DNA of 64,000 bases from Bombardia bombarda (GCA_030512295.1 JAULSR010000009.1:1-64000); one strand, 5' to 3'; shown: positions 43,791 to 57,600, counted from the first letter of the stretch. Program-made: numbers and translations. The notes: generated from the letters alone by a model not told the origin.

Positions 43791-44389
43791 ATGGTATCCA
43801 ACCAAGAGATGAACAAGCACCGTGAGCCAGGTTGTACTGGAATTACTATAGATAAAAAATATACTACGAGGTGGGGAATTCGTTCATCAAGCGTACTCTT
43901 CGGCAGCACGAATGGATGACGGCCACTAACTGGACACCGTCCGCCTGCCTGCCTCAACGATGGAAGACGGACGCCGCAATCCTAATATACCTCCGGGAGA
44001 AAACAAGTATCCCGCTCCTGCGCCTACAGCACACCTTCGAGGACGATGGGGCCTTCTACTTCAGTACCGAACTGAACTCGTGCCGGGGGTCAGCATGTCC
44101 CAGCTTACTGAGGAACAGAAGCAGGTGGTTACCGAAGAGCTGCTTAAGCACGTTACCACGCTAAAATCGCTCCAATCCGACACCCCTGGCGTGCCAGGCC
44201 AAACGCTGCTATGTGCTCCCAATAGAGTCCATAGCCGGTTTTGGAAGCATCACACTTGTTGGCAGCCGAAGGCCCAAGCCCGATATTAAGAAAGGGAACT
44301 ACGTCTTCTGTCACAACGATCTGGGCCAGCATAACGTTATCGTCGACCCCGAAACACTCAAAATCAACGCCTGCTCCAGGTGATCATCT
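43791..44389 (+). pseudogene. Aminoglycoside-phosphotransferase-family (APH) relic
   Basis: Opens MVSNQEMNKHREPGC and GITIDKKYTTRWG. After a frame break at about 43875 it gives NSFIKRTLRQHEWMTA and IPLLRLQHTFEDDGAFYFST. After a second break (a short duplicated gaact at about 44068) come VPGVSMSQLTEEQKQVV and LLKHVTTLKSLQSDTPG. After a third come YVFCHNDLGQHNVIVDPETL and KIN, followed by loss of similarity. The HNDLGQHN catalytic loop of APH-like kinases is present, but the following DWEYAG-type metal site is missing. Frame breaks and truncation make it a dead gene. Large expanded families of such kinases are usual in Pezizomycotina; substrates are mostly unknown. Confidence 0.78.
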
Positions 44390-47300
44390 GCAAAATGTAT
44401 CTTCTTTGGGCTCACAAAATGCCCCTCCTGTGCGCTGTCCCTTGTCGGTCTCAAAGGAGTAACCAGTCACGAGATCAGGTGCATGTTCACGCCTAATCGA
44501 GCCGGATGTGTTGGTGGCTCTGAGAAGAGTGCCAGGTACACACAACGCTTCGGGGCTATGACGACAGGCTCAATTCATTATGTAAACGATGGGCCGGAGC
44601 GATGAGGGTGTGTGAAAGTACGCACACACACGATGGATGCAGTCGAGCCAGTCTCGTGTGTACACACACGGCTCCCACGGTAGGATCAGGAATCCAGGAA
44701 GGCAGGATGACACCCACACACCGCCTCTTGTGGCCGGGTTGATGGATTTGAGGCTCCCCAAAATGTGTTGTTGCTCCATTCCCGGACAAGATGCGCGGGT
44801 CCGAGTGAAGTGACATAGACGTCCGTCCCTGCTGTCAGGCGGACGAACTGGGGCACTGCATGCAAAGACTTTTCCTTGTCGCCATGTCATATCCCGTAAT
44901 TGTACATATTGCTGCGAATCGACAATGCAGCTTACCAAATGAGAAGGTGTCTGGCGGACCCTGGCTCGAGCCTGGGCTGGGTGGGCTTACTGTGTAGTGT
45001 ACACAGTAGAATGGGTTGAGTGGTGGACTGCCGTCAAGGGGCGCATGCATCAGTCCGTCAGGAATCCCCTTCAACTGCCTGGCTGGCGTACTGTGTAGTA
45101 ATCCATCAGTTGTCTAAGGTCAATCCTTTGCGTGTGCGTTGTGAACCCCCCTGGCGCGTCGAGCGGTTTCAAGCTTTTGTCTGATTGCACATCGTCCATC
45201 AATGTGCTCAAGCCGAGACGGACAAGAAAGCGCCCAGGCGGGAGATCGCGACGCCAAGACGGGTCGACAGGCTGGAGGCTGTCCAGGTGTCTGTATGCAG
45301 TGCAGGCTGTTGTGCTGAATCGAATCGGCTGCGGCGTGCGGAACTCGAGCCCCGACGAGCGTACATGTACGACTACGGGGCTACGGGCCACGGAACAGGA
45401 AGCACGTCCGGGAGAGAGAGAGAGAGAGAGACCTGAGCCAGAGACCAACGAGGTCAACCTGCTTAGCCTGCACCCGGCATATTCCGGCCACGACGCGGCA
45501 GAATTCACACAGTGGTCGCCTGCCATTTGCCCTGCCCTGCCCTGCCCTGCCCTGTACTGTACGTAGTACCTACCAGCACATCCATCCCTACATTCAGTTA
45601 CACGGACAAACGCTCCATCCACAGCACAGGATACAGGAATAGCATCGTCACCCCGACTTAGCAAGGCCTGCCTGCCCGCTCAGCGCTCTTTGCTCTGCCT
45701 GCCCAGGAGGTCTGTCAACGACACCAACTCTCTTGGGGAAACGCTCCAGATGCGCCTGCAGGCCAGCACAAGCGAACCAGTCAAAACTATGCGGAAACAT
45801 GGAGACCGAAACGTGGGGGGTCGGTGCCGTCTTGGAAAATAACGTTAAACTTGGTGGGCGTCCAATGCTGGGCGAGGTGAAGTTTGTTGGTTCCTTCGCA
45901 ACTTTTAGGTAGGTACCTTAGGTAGGTAATTGGCGCAATTGGCGGGCTTGCTGCTGGCTGCCATGCGACCAGGGTAGACACCCATGTGTATGTAGCGACC
46001 GAGTATCGCACGGGTTGCCATTTTGGACATTACCGGCCATCCTCTGACAATTGATTCAACAGTCGCAGTAAATGCGCTTATCCTAGCTTCTACGTACTGG
46101 CGGCTAGTTGGGCATTGTATGCTGTGGATTGTGATATGTATGCACCGAATAGGTACGTTGGTAGCCTAGTTCTGGTCCGCGTTTTGGCGACCCGAGCGTG
46201 CATGGCGGCAGATGATGAAGGGGCGCCAGGTGGTGGTCAAGAAGATGAACCGGAAGCACTCATGGGCAAGGTAAACGTGAGCTTCTTGTCATGCGTGCAT
46301 CCGTATTTATTCCGTAACGAGCGAGCGTCCATCGATACGGGAAGACACTGCATCGACATGTGGTAGAAGTCTAGTAGAGTAGGAGTATCGACGGTGCGTT
46401 ACACGGCATTGCGATTGGGACGAAGGCATTGGAAAGGGCAACACACATGGAGCCGGCCCGAGCAGCAGCAGCAGCAGCAGCAGCAGCGTCGACCGTTCCG
46501 TTGACCGTCAGCGCCCTAAAACGTGTGCATTACCGTAATATTCGGCTCCCAGAGTAATTCTTCAGGGTGAGCTCGTGAGCTGATGACGAAGGCCCAGCTC
46601 TTGGCAACGGGTATATTGCTAAGTACCTTACATATCAAGAACGCCGTCGCTATAGTGAAGATGGTTATCAGGCATGGATTTGTTCAGGCAACGTTTTCGC
46701 TCATTATCTGTCGTTGCTGGAAATGTGTTTGCGATTGACTTTCTGCATTCTTGGCGAGAGTCTGGTTTTCGCGCCCACCCACATGGACTGAGTGTCTTGC
46801 ATCTGTGGGGCTTGTGGAGAATCCGAGAAGCTCCGGGGCCGCCAGACTAGCAGTTGGTAATGCTTAGTGCAGGTGTAGCGCTGCTCGGTTCTGCAAGTTC
46901 CTCCCCTCCCCCTCTCTTTTAGTGTATGTATGTACCACAGTAGGCACGGAGGGCCCCACCTCCCAACCTCGAGCCCCTCTGCCCCTTTGCCCCTCTCCCC
47001 CTCACCCCTACCTGTTCAACGGCAGCAGTAAACCGCTCGTTCCAAGAACCAAGACTGGCGATGCGGTTTGGTCCATATACTGGACAGTGTAACCACCCTT
47101 CAGAGCTCGACGTGCCGACATACTTCGTCATGTTACCGCTCTGTCAAATGAGAGGCTGAACTTTATTCGCACAGCTGGGAGGGTATGAGGGGGTCTGGGC
47201 TGCTCCAATCGGCTCCATGAGGTTCGTCGCGTGAAAAAAGGTGTGGCATTGGGCCTTTCTCCCGATAACATGAGACCTTTTCTGTCCATGTATCAACCTT

Positions 47301-50300
47301 GCACACCTCGCCGACACGATTTTCGCACATCCAATGGGCTGCCGATATGAGACAGAGATATCGCGGCGTCTTTCAGAAACATCTGATATGCGCATTGTTG
47401 GTTTCTCAACAGCCTTGATTGCGAATCATGATAACGTAAGAGAATGTGATAGCCCATGCGGTCAGGCAAAGCCACACGTGCTTCAGGATATAGAATGACG
47501 CCGACAGCTGGGCGATCTCCAGGCTACGCGTTACCTTGATGCATACCACCGAGCCCCATGCTGGTTTAGGTTGACGTACAGTGCTTGTATATGATGCAAT
47601 CCGATCCTCTGGAGTTATTCCCGATGGATGGCAGAAAGAAAGGAAACCACGATTCCGCGCGCTAGAAGAAGAAAGGCATTTCTCCCCGACCCACCTCGGT
47701 CGCTTTCCCTTTCCCCTCCATCCCCAATGACGCAGCTTGCGGTGCAACGGTCGGGGGCACTCGCTTCTTGGCAACATCTATTTCCCATCCAGACAAAGCC
47801 TTCTACGAGCCGAAACGTAATGCTTGCAGGCTATTCGTACACTTGCTGGAGGAAAAAAGGCCGATTTCAGAGATCGGCATCCCTTTGTGCCTTTGATTGC
47901 CAACGAGACACCCGGCACAATTAAGTTGTCATTTGAGGGTATCCTGGGCACTGCTGCGATTTGTCCCGCCGTCAACCAGACAGCGCCGCAGCTCCATCCA
48001 CCCCGTCTGCCATCCTCCACCGCAATCACACGGAGATACACGAACACGGTGGTGGGTCGTGGGGTTTGGGGGGCGGGCTCTTGACCACTGACAGGCACCT
48101 TCACCACACACCGAATCGGCAGTCGGCAGCTCGCGCTTGAAGGAGAGACGGGCAGCACCACCACAAGGCGCAACAAGGGAGAAGACTGGACTAAATAGCA
48201 GAGAGCTGGATAGCAAAAGGCTATGACACTGTGGACGGCCATCAGAGGCCATTGTACGTGACCATACGGGGTAACCCAGACGAAAGCGAGGTGTATGATG
48301 CCAAGCAACCGCCGACCGGCCACTCTTCACAGGCCGACACGGACCCGATATTGCGACATATTTCTGGCGGTCTTGGAAATTCCTGGGGTTCCTTGGCGAT
48401 GAGCTCCACTAGACAAGTCTCAGAGTGCAATGGCTGCTCACCGTCGAGTGTCGACAGAGCAACCATCCAAGCAGATCGTCAGATCAGCTACATAGGTTGG
48501 ACCAAGTGGCAGATGATACGCCCCAGTGTCGATGCCATGTCCCTGTGTCAGTGGATTTTCTAGAAGAAAACGCTGGGGGAGGGGCGCGTCTTTTTTCATA
48601 CCGTCGCCATCATCCACCGTCGCGATGGGCCATTCGCCAATCACACTGCGATGCTCCATGCTGCCTGACGCTATGCGCCAATCGACCATTGCCCCCTTCG
48701 GAGAGCCCCTCCACCTGTGACATTTCGACTCGAAATGGCCGAAAAACGTGCAATTCGGTTCCGGTTCCAGAGCCAGCCTAGAGTCCAGCGAGCGGTGTGC
48801 AGCGTGCAGCGTGCACCTTTACTCCTGCTCCTACTCCTACATAAATCACGCACGCACAGTTACCTCGTAGAGCACCGATTTGATTAACTGCACCATGTGG
48901 CTGAGAAATCGTCCAGTTACAATCAGCCAAGGTACCTTGGTAGGTAGCACTTTAAGTTTAGACTGGCGCATAGAGAGAAGGCCTTTTCGATGGGTGATTT
49001 TGTACTTATAGTCAAAGGTACCTGCCCGTGCTTGTTTCTTTCGCTTGCAACTTGATTCACACGCCTACGCCTGCCACAGAAGCCGAGTCCAGGTCTGCCC
49101 TTTGTCTCGGATCCCGTCTCTGACATAGGTGGGCTTAGGTATGGTGGTGTTTGGTTGTGTGATTTTTCCTCTCTGCTGCATGGCCCGTACCATTCTTTCG
49201 CCAGGAGGTATTTCATCCCCAACAGGGCGGGCTTGGATGCATTATGTATGCATGCATGCATGTATAGGTACATTCACATAGCCGCGGTAACTGGCCGACT
49301 GCAACCCCCGTTCTAGAGTCCAGACGCCCGCTGTCCGCCACTGCCCACTGCCCGCTCGCCGGCCGCCTTCCGTCACCCCTCCAGAACATGTTAATAATCC
49401 AACTGATCTAATCAAATCACGCCCAATTCCCCAATCGCAGGACAGCAGGCTGCTGCTTTGGGAATTGGCGCTCCTCGCATGGCTACTGTGGACCCTTGAC
49501 GCAGCGCGCAATCTGAGGCCAAAAAAGTCGACAAGTATCGAGTACCTCAACGCTAATAACGTTATCTCACTTCTCTGTCTCTTCCCATGGATGGTTCAGG
49601 CGGTTAGCAAAACGCAGCACCCCAAACGAACCAGACGAGCCAGAGACGACGCATTCTACCTTTTCTGCTGCAATTTGCTGCTGACGCCAATCCTGCCCCG
49701 CCCTTTTGTGTTCGTACCATGTGCAATAGCAATCTGTCCACCTCCCAATGAGCAAATCCGCTGAGCCCGCCTAGAACGCATCTGGTGCTAGCGTGCGTGT
49801 GCAGAGAAAGAGGGCCTGGGTGGACTGCGACTGCCAGTGCTGTGGGAGTGTGGTCCTGGAGGTGTGCCCCACCTTCCAGGTTCCGATACATTCAGACGTG
49901 GGTGCAGTGAGTGCAGTGACAAGGGCAATCCTCAACCTAGGTTGAGCTGCCACTGCCCCGTATTTCCGCAGCGTGCACTAACTTACACGGCTCCCCACCC
50001 TGGGCTCTAGGTATCCCCTCCCCCCGGGATCGCCCAAAACTCTCGGGGGCCCTCAGATCCATCTGCACCTATTCCTGTCCGCCTTCCCCAGCCCGTCCAT
50101 CCTCCCACTCTCCCGTTCTTTCCCACCAAGGACAAAACAAAACCCAAGTGCTCCAGCAGAATCTCACCTCTCACTCAAGTCTCACGCCATGCCGTTATAA
50201 CTCACACGCCCAAGGGCGAAGACGTCTCTATGCTCCATCATCTCCGAGACCTCTCCCTATCTTCAACTTGCAACTTTTGCCAAGACCCCCATCGTCGAGC

Positions 50301-51039
50301 CCAAGGCCCGTCGGAATTTCATCGAGTGTAGATCTCGTCCGGTTTTGTGCCCTCACCACTGCGCCACGCCAGCTTCACAGGGCTACACAAATCTCAAATC
50401 TCGACTTACGGAGGAGGACAGCCTTGGCAGGAGAACGATTGTCCGCCGCCGAGACACTGGCATCAGACCGCCTCAGACCTGAGTCTGTTCCTGCACCGGA
50501 CAGGACGCTTCTCATATAACTAGGGGACCGACGCCGGCACACATACGCTCATACACCCTTTTTTTTTTTTGGACCAAGTTTCCACCTACACTCTTGCTGT
50601 GCTAGCAGCAGTAACAGCAGCCGCCAGCCAGCCAGCCAGCCAGCCAGCCAACCGGCTAGTCAGCCAGCGTACGTACTGGGTTGTGTGACCTTGGTGCTTT
50701 GCAGAGTTTAAGGTACGGTGGCGTGCAAACAAAGTTTGGTGTCAGAATAGGTGGTCGGTCCGGTTATTATTACCACCGATTGATAATCCGGAATCCAGCT
50801 TCCTGGGTTCCTCCCTATTCTGGAGGGAAGGTTCCTTGATCTTTGGTCATTCTGCAGCGACTCACCCAAAGTACCTCGTACTGGAGCGAGAAGCGCTGAG
50901 TGGCCGAAAAGCTAGGCCCTGACGTATTCCACCTTTTTTTGCTTTTGCGTGCCGCCTGCCTTACCTGTCAAAAACCCTGGCAGCGCTCCTAGTTTTGGTC
51001 CTAGTTTTGGGCTCTTTGTCAGAAAGCCCTCCCAAGGCA
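44390..51039. other. Gene-poor DNA upstream of the Hal4-like kinase, 6.6 kb
   Basis: No convincing gene. Simple repeats: (GA)n at 45413-45431, cctgc pentamers at 45528-45552, (CAG)n at 46464-46490, atgc tetramers at 49245-49262, (gcca)n at 50627-50650, and a T-tract at 50560-50570. Many taggta/tacctaggta-type motifs. The last kilobase, with CT-rich stretches, probably includes the kinase promoter and a long 5' leader. Confidence 0.5.
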
Positions 51040-53502
51040 ATGGCTATCTCGGTGCTTGCTGCTGCGGCGACGCAGGCCAGTTCTTTAGGTATCTTTACTT
51101 TTAATTTAAGCCATGAAAGGCCCCCCCCTCCTGCCCCAACACACTCCCAGGTAGACAGCAGCAGCTGCAACAACAACAACAACAGCAGCAGCAGCAGCAT
51201 TCCCAATAATCATAATCCCAATCACCTCACTCTCACTCCTAATCACACTCCTATTCCCGACCCCAATTCCACCAACCCCAATTCCACCAACTTTTCAGAT
51301 GCAGCAGCCAACTCAACGCTTCGTCCTGCAGAGAACCCCTCGCGTCCCGACGACAGCCTCTCGTCCTCACCCCACCAGTTTCCGACCGACCTAACAAACT
51401 CAATTCTCGAAGAGGGCGACGAGACGGAAAGCGAACCCACCAACGAACCCGTCACCCCTGTGAGTGGCCGCCAGTCCCAGGACTTCCATTCTCTCTCCAA
51501 TCAGTACCACGACATCCATCCCGAATCCGTCCACGACCAGCTAGCTTCGGACCAACCCCCCGCCTCCTTCGCCCTCCGGCCCGGAACTGCCCCTGGCTCA
51601 AAACCACCCCTAATTCTCAATACCGCCGCCACTCCACCCCAGAAAGCCGCCACTACTTCAACTGTTCTCAGTTCATCCAAACAGCAGCCCCGAATCCTTG
51701 CCACCGCCGCCACCGCCCCACCCTCAGCCAACCCCCCTCAAGAGGAGCTCACTCCTGTCGCTCTCTCAAAACGCTCGTCTCGGGGCTCCAACTTGAACTT
51801 CAAGCGCACCATGTCGAGCCTTTTTAGACGTTCGAATTCCCAGTCGGACAAGGCCGCCTTTGGCCTGTCGGAGCCCGGCTGCAATGCTGCATCGGAGTCC
51901 AACCTGCAGGACCCTGCAGGACGCAAGCTGCCGACCCGCCGCTGGTCAATGAATAAGAGCTCGGCTACTACCCGCTCCAACACGCCTCCGTCGCCGGGCT
52001 CGCCTCTGGAGATGGCGGTCAAGACCAGAGATCAGGCGTCCACCCCGACCGTACCCACTAGCGAGGCTTTTTTCGACAGAAAGAAGGCTCGCGCTCAGAC
52101 TGGCTTCAGCCTGCGCACACGTGCTGTCAACTTTATTGGGAATGGCAATCATGCAAACGCCGATCCAAGAAGCCGCCATCGGCGTCGCGCCAGCAGTTTC
52201 GACTACGCAAAAAAAGAGCAGCCAGACCCGACTGATCCTAACAACCCGGTGCCCATGGAGAGGTCTTTCTGGGGCATGCCCGCTGAGACAGGAACCGGAG
52301 TCAAGGCTCGCCGTATGAGCCTCAGCCTACCCGACGACTTTACCGTAGACGTGGTTGAGCTCCTCTCCGAATTCGAATACCTGCACAAGTTCCTCGGTCG
52401 CCACGGCAAGCACCTCGGCAAGGGTGCCACCTCCAAGGTCACGCTGATGGCAAGAAAAGGACTGCCGAACGAGCTGTACGCAGTGAAGGAGTTCCGTGGC
52501 AAGTCGTCGAGCGAAACTCGCGAGGAGTACGAGAAGAAGATCAAGTCGGAATTCACGGTAGCCAAGAGCCTGCACCATCCAAATATCGTTGAGACCATAC
52601 GATTGTGCACCGATCACGGCCGGTGGAACCACGTCATGGAGTACTGCCAAGAGGGCGACCTGTTCAACTTGGTGAACAAGAAGTATTTGAAGAATGACGA
52701 CAGGGAAACGGATCGCCTGTGTCTATTCAAGCAGCTGGTACAAGGTATCAATTATCTGCACTCCAACGGCATCGCTCACCGCGACATCAAGCTCGAGAAC
52801 TTGCTTATTACGGCCGACAGCAAACTCAAGATCACCGACTTTGGCGTGTCAGAGGTCTTTTCTGGCATTCACCCTGGCCTGAGAGAAGCGGCTGGCCAGT
52901 GTGGTAGGAATATGGGGGAAGTGCGTCGTTGCGCACCGGGAATATGTGGAAGCGAGCCATACATTGCACCCGAGGTCCTTGAGAAGGCGGGAGATTATGA
53001 CCCGCGTGCCCTCGACGTTTGGAGCTCCGCAATCGTCATGATCAACCTCATTTTTGGTGCTCCTCTCTGGCACCGAGCGGATCTCGCCTCAAGGAATCCC
53101 AAACCCCATCCGAACTACATCGCCTTGGTCAGGGGTTGGGAGAAATGGAATGCCAAGCATCCGGGAGAAGAGATGGTCATAACGGACGTCGATTACCCGA
53201 ATGTCAAGGCGTTCGACATCTGCGTCAAGCCGCCGGCGCTGCGTCGTGTCCTCCTGCAGATGCTCAACCCCGATCCGGATAAGCGCATCACCATTGCTGA
53301 AGTCAACAGCAACCGGTGGGTGAGGAATCTGGAGTGCTGTCAACTGGAGAGCTACGAGGACCCTCTGCTTATGATTGACGCTTCCAAGAAAACGGTCCTT
53401 CAGCGCGGGAGCCAGAGGAAGATCTATTGCCACACCCACACACCCCCAAAGGAGCACAATGGCCATTCGCTTGGAAAGATGCCAGGCAGTGCTGGCTACT
53501 AA
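51040..53502 (+). CDS. Ser/Thr protein kinase of the Hal4/Sat4-Hal5 (NPR/Hal) family
   Basis: Fungus-specific kinase family that controls potassium and nutrient transporters at the plasma membrane (Hal4 and Hal5 regulate Trk1 in yeast). Single exon, 820 aa from MAISVLAAAATQASSLG; the frame extends 15 codons further up without an ATG. The start is uncertain because the first 250 residues are low-complexity Asn/Ser/Pro/Thr. Kinase domain about 455-770: glycine loop LGKGATSKVTLMARK, Lys in ELYAVKEFRGKS, hinge MEYCQEGDLFNLV, catalytic loop IAHRDIKLENLLI, DFGVSEVF, then the family-typical long activation segment ending CGSEPYIAPEVLE, and VWSSAIVMINLIFGAPLW. All catalytic residues are present. It stands alone in about 12 kb of otherwise gene-poor DNA. 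Confidence 0.93.
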   Translation: MAISVLAAAATQASSLGIFTFNLSHERPPPPAPTHSQVDSSSCNNNNNSSSSSIPNNHNPNHLTLTPNHTPIPDPNSTNPNSTNFSDAAANSTLRPAENPSRPDDSLSSSPHQFPTDLTNSILEEGDETESEPTNEPVTPVSGRQSQDFHSLSNQYHDIHPESVHDQLASDQPPASFALRPGTAPGSKPPLILNTAATPPQKAATTSTVLSSSKQQPRILATAATAPPSANPPQEELTPVALSKRSSRGSNLNFKRTMSSLFRRSNSQSDKAAFGLSEPGCNAASESNLQDPAGRKLPTRRWSMNKSSATTRSNTPPSPGSPLEMAVKTRDQASTPTVPTSEAFFDRKKARAQTGFSLRTRAVNFIGNGNHANADPRSRHRRRASSFDYAKKEQPDPTDPNNPVPMERSFWGMPAETGTGVKARRMSLSLPDDFTVDVVELLSEFEYLHKFLGRHGKHLGKGATSKVTLMARKGLPNELYAVKEFRGKSSSETREEYEKKIKSEFTVAKSLHHPNIVETIRLCTDHGRWNHVMEYCQEGDLFNLVNKKYLKNDDRETDRLCLFKQLVQGINYLHSNGIAHRDIKLENLLITADSKLKITDFGVSEVFSGIHPGLREAAGQCGRNMGEVRRCAPGICGSEPYIAPEVLEKAGDYDPRALDVWSSAIVMINLIFGAPLWHRADLASRNPKPHPNYIALVRGWEKWNAKHPGEEMVITDVDYPNVKAFDICVKPPALRRVLLQMLNPDPDKRITIAEVNSNRWVRNLECCQLESYEDPLLMIDASKKTVLQRGSQRKIYCHTHTPPKEHNGHSLGKMPGSAGY

Positions 53503-54580
53503 GAGAGACGATGGTTGTGATGGATCGATCTATTTATTCACGCACCACAAAATCCCCTTTTCTGCCTTCACCTCCGTTTTTATTCCTTCTCGGGGTGAAA
53601 AAGGGGAGAGGGGGTTATTCATTTTTGATAAGGGAAGAACTACTTAGCAGGGAGGGCACTGCATTGGTAGCGGGGAAGGAGTCTGATGTGTGACATCGAT
53701 TCAAATCATGCGCCGGCGTTAAGCGGGGTTCACCACAGTATTTGCTTGTTTGTTTTCCTGACCCCTGCGCATTAACCAGAAGAACGCATAACCATTCTCG
53801 TTGCCTTTTTTTTTCCTCCTTTTTCCTCTCTATTCAACACATTTGGGTGGTTGTCCTGGAGGAGGCTCGTTGTGCGTGTTTTCTTTTTCGGCAGAGGAAC
53901 AACATGCATATGGCTGGTTTTTTGTTTGTGGGTTGTTGGGCTTTTCTCAAAGAAAAAAAGGGGGGGGAGAATAGGAGAAGAATGAAGCAGGCGGGGTAAG
54001 CCTAGCTAGGCTGGGTTGCAATTGGAGGACAGACAGACAGCCAGACAGACAGAAAAGGACGAGACCCCCTAATGTCCATAATTCAGGGCAGACAGACAGA
54101 CAGCCAGCAGCAGAAAGGCAAATATGATGCGCGAGCGCGTTCTTTATTTTATCCTTGCTCTTTTTCGGTTTTCCATGAACGCTGTCTCTGTTGATATTGT
54201 CGTCTGTCGTCTGTTGTTTCCGCAAGGAATAAATTTCAGAACGTCCTGCCAGCGCGCGCGCCCTGATACTCCGTTCAAATCTACCAATACCATCCATCTT
54301 CCAGGCTACGTTGCCCACCACGAATATTTGCGTCATAACACACCTACATCATTTTTATACCCGGTTCTTTCGTGGTTTAATAAACTCTCTCCGCCCTTAC
54401 CCCGTTTCTGCCATGTTGCGGTGTGTGTCTTGTGATATTGCCGCCGTTGATGCGCATGGGTTCGCACGTGTTATCCCACGTTCTTTTCTCTTGGGTTGTT
54501 TTCCTTCAGGGTTCTAGGTATCTACTAACACATGGGCGAGTGAGTGAGTTGGGTATGATGGATGATGAACTGACTCGGTG

Positions 54581-54612
<32 letters not shown>

Positions 54613-57600
54613 GGTTGGTTGAGGGGGGAGGGGTTGACCCACAGCTGGCAAAAAGGGGGGAATGGGGGAAGGGGTTCGAAACTTAGAAAAAAAAAAAAAC
54701 CTGCGATGAACCTGAAGAACACGTGGGTACCTACCTAGGTAGTGAGCGGCAATATGAATTGGGGTATGTATGCATACAGTAGACTAGGTGCTGATTTAAA
54801 ATTGTTTATTTATCCACAAAGCAAGTAAGCACATCGATCGACCTAGGTGTGTGTGTCTCTAAAGACAGGCAGCTAGGTACCTGTTCAGTCACGAATGAAA
54901 ATTTAAATTGACACCGAGTAAGTAGGTGTGTGCCCGCCCCTCCCTGAGTGAGAGAGAGAGGGTGGCCGTTCGTGTAAGTGATAGCTGAGTAACAGCTTTG
55001 ACAATGACACACGGGTACGTTTGCTAACTGTGTAAATCCGAAACACGCAACGTTTGTCCTCTTGACATGTATGATGATGAATGACTCTCTGTCGAGAGAT
55101 GGCCAGAGTAGGTATTGTTTGCACTTTGGGACATTTCCTTCCCTGACTAGACTGGACTAGTCTGGTAGTAGCTTACAAGCTTTATCACTCAAAAACGATC
55201 TCCAGGTCATCATGCGCCATGTGAATATATATAATCCAGCAGTGCAACCGCTACCGCCGTCAGACAGGTGGGTGATGGTAGAGGGGGGTCTCGGCCTGTT
55301 CATATATCAAAGATATATAGATGGCTAAGGTAGGTGGTGGGTTGGTTGGTAAGGTAGGTAGGTAGGTCGACATGCGCGCGCTGCAATGCAATGCACGGGC
55401 AGTGGCGGCGGCAGCAGCAGCATCAGCAGCATCATGGACAGTGAAAAAAAAAAATGAAAAAAAAAAAAAAAAAAAAAAGATGGAATTAGCGGTGAAGATT
55501 AGATACCACACAGGAAGGTCAACGAAACGTGAATACACCTACCTACCTTTCTGACAATCCGTCCGTCTTTGTTTCCTTCTGAAAACGCGCCCCCCCCCTC
55601 CTGCGCCTTGCTCCCGCGTCTTCGTCTTCTCGACGGTGGCACGGGAGAACGATATGAAGCAATGCCACCCCCCTCCCTTGACCAGTTCCATGCTCCCTCG
55701 CCCCCCCGCCTACTCTGGGAGTTCCCTAGAACCCGGCTTGTCCCGAGCGGATATTAATTGCCTGCCTTGGGGCCGGGTTGGACAAAGAGGTGATTTTCGT
55801 GCCATCTGCCAGCCAATGGCCAATATCACGCATCATCATGCTTTGTACTTTCTCTCTCTTGCCAGTGGTGGAATAGATGGAAAAAAGGTTACGGTTTGGA
55901 CGTACGTGCAGCATCCGGGTAGGTAGCTCTGTGGATCGGCGGCAGCAGACGTAGCGCGGTGTGCATCTCACACATGTGTGTAGTAGATATTAACTGGGCT
56001 TGGCCTCGGGCCTTGGCTCCATCCAGTCTGGATATCCTCCCATGCACAGACAAGACGGGACTGCTGTCGATCGATGAATCCTTCTTGTCTGCTGCTGCTG
56101 CTGCTGTTGCTGCTACTGCAATAGGGACCTACCTCGGGATCACTCCCCCGCTTCATTGCTAATCTGGTAGCTTGGCTCGGTAGGTAGGATCTGGGTAGGT
56201 AGACAGGCAGGCAGTTTTTCCCGCCCTTCCCCTTGGATGATACTCGCTGGATGCTCCTTCTGCCATGTCATTAGGTGTGTTGTGTTCGGTACGATAGTAA
56301 AGAGGGAAGCCCATTTCCCCGGTTTCAGTCTTGGCAGTGAACTTTGTTTTAATCTACCCTGTGATGTAGATGTAGGTCGTCCATTGCATTGAAGACTACC
56401 TACCTATGTGCCAGCAAGACTGGATAGACAACAGTCGTCGACATAAGTCCGTCTGCCCAGAGCCGCCCCCGGCATCGAAATCAAGATCGTTTCCCCTCTC
56501 TCTCTCTCCCTCTCCCCTCATCTTGTGCTGCATCGCGATCCCACGTTCCTCCCGCTCCTGGCTGGTTGGGCGTTTGCACACTTTCTAGAAGAACCCACAC
56601 ACTGAACCACCCCCTCGGGCTTGGCAGCGCCGTGCGACGAAAAAAAAAGGGGCTTGGCTGTGTTACATGCGACAGGCGTTCGATTTGCTGTTGGAAATGC
56701 CGTGTAATGAATCAAGGGAACCAACCAGTGGCTGGTGATGATGATAGGGGGGCCCGTCTCGAGGGAGGGACACATACATGAACCGCCCTCATTTTCCATT
56801 TAGTCTATCTAGCCCGCCGTTGACGAGACAACGTGATCAAAGTACTGCACGCACTGCATTCCTGCATGGCATGTCGAGAAGAGGAAAAAGTCGGTCGGTC
56901 GAGGATGATGTCAACATCTCGGCTGCCCCTCCTCCTCCTCTTCTTTCCTCCTCCTCTTCTTTCCTCCTCCTCTTCTTTCCTCCTCCTCTTCTTTCCTCCT
57001 CCTCTCGCCGTGAAATGTGCTACGAGTTCATGTGCAGCAGTATAAACCTACAGTAAGGACAAAGTTACCTGTACCGTACCCAAGTTAGTGTTGGTTTCCG
57101 GCCAAGCCGCGCATGTGGTCTGAGTTGCTCTCTGAGGGGGATCTGAAGGGTCCCTCCCTGTCAAGGACGCAATTGGAGAAGGACATCGTCTCCCCAATCT
57201 TTCAGTTCTGTCGGTCGGTCGGTCGGTCGGTCGGTCGGTCAATCAGTCGGGTGACAAACTTTACCCAAAGCCATGACCGAGAACGGACAAGCAAGAGGGG
57301 GCGGGGCTCTTTATTTCCATCGTTGCGTATGTGCATTGCGCATGTGACGTGCGCACATATATACCCAAGGTCTTGGCTGCTGCTGCTGCTGCTGCTGTTG
57401 CTGTTGCTGCGAAGAAAAAAAAAAGAATTGACTTTTATTTATGCTTTCCCGGCGACGAGAGTTTGCGAGCGCCCAAATTGCAATTGCGTGGGGGGTTTCT
57501 GTACTGGATACTTTCTCACTCATCTGCCAACTGGGCGAGGTACATGTACTTCACACGTGTGAAGTGAATGCTGGCCAAGGCAGGCAAAGTAATCATGTCA

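Noticed and set aside
46464..46490. CRISPR-like or regularly spaced repeats among the microsatellites
   Set aside because: All are simple tandem repeats without unique spacers; the genome is fungal.
47778..48323. Minus-strand frame of 181 codons in the gene-poor region
   Set aside because: No recognisable motif, atypical residue mix, several overlapping frames of similar length on both strands.
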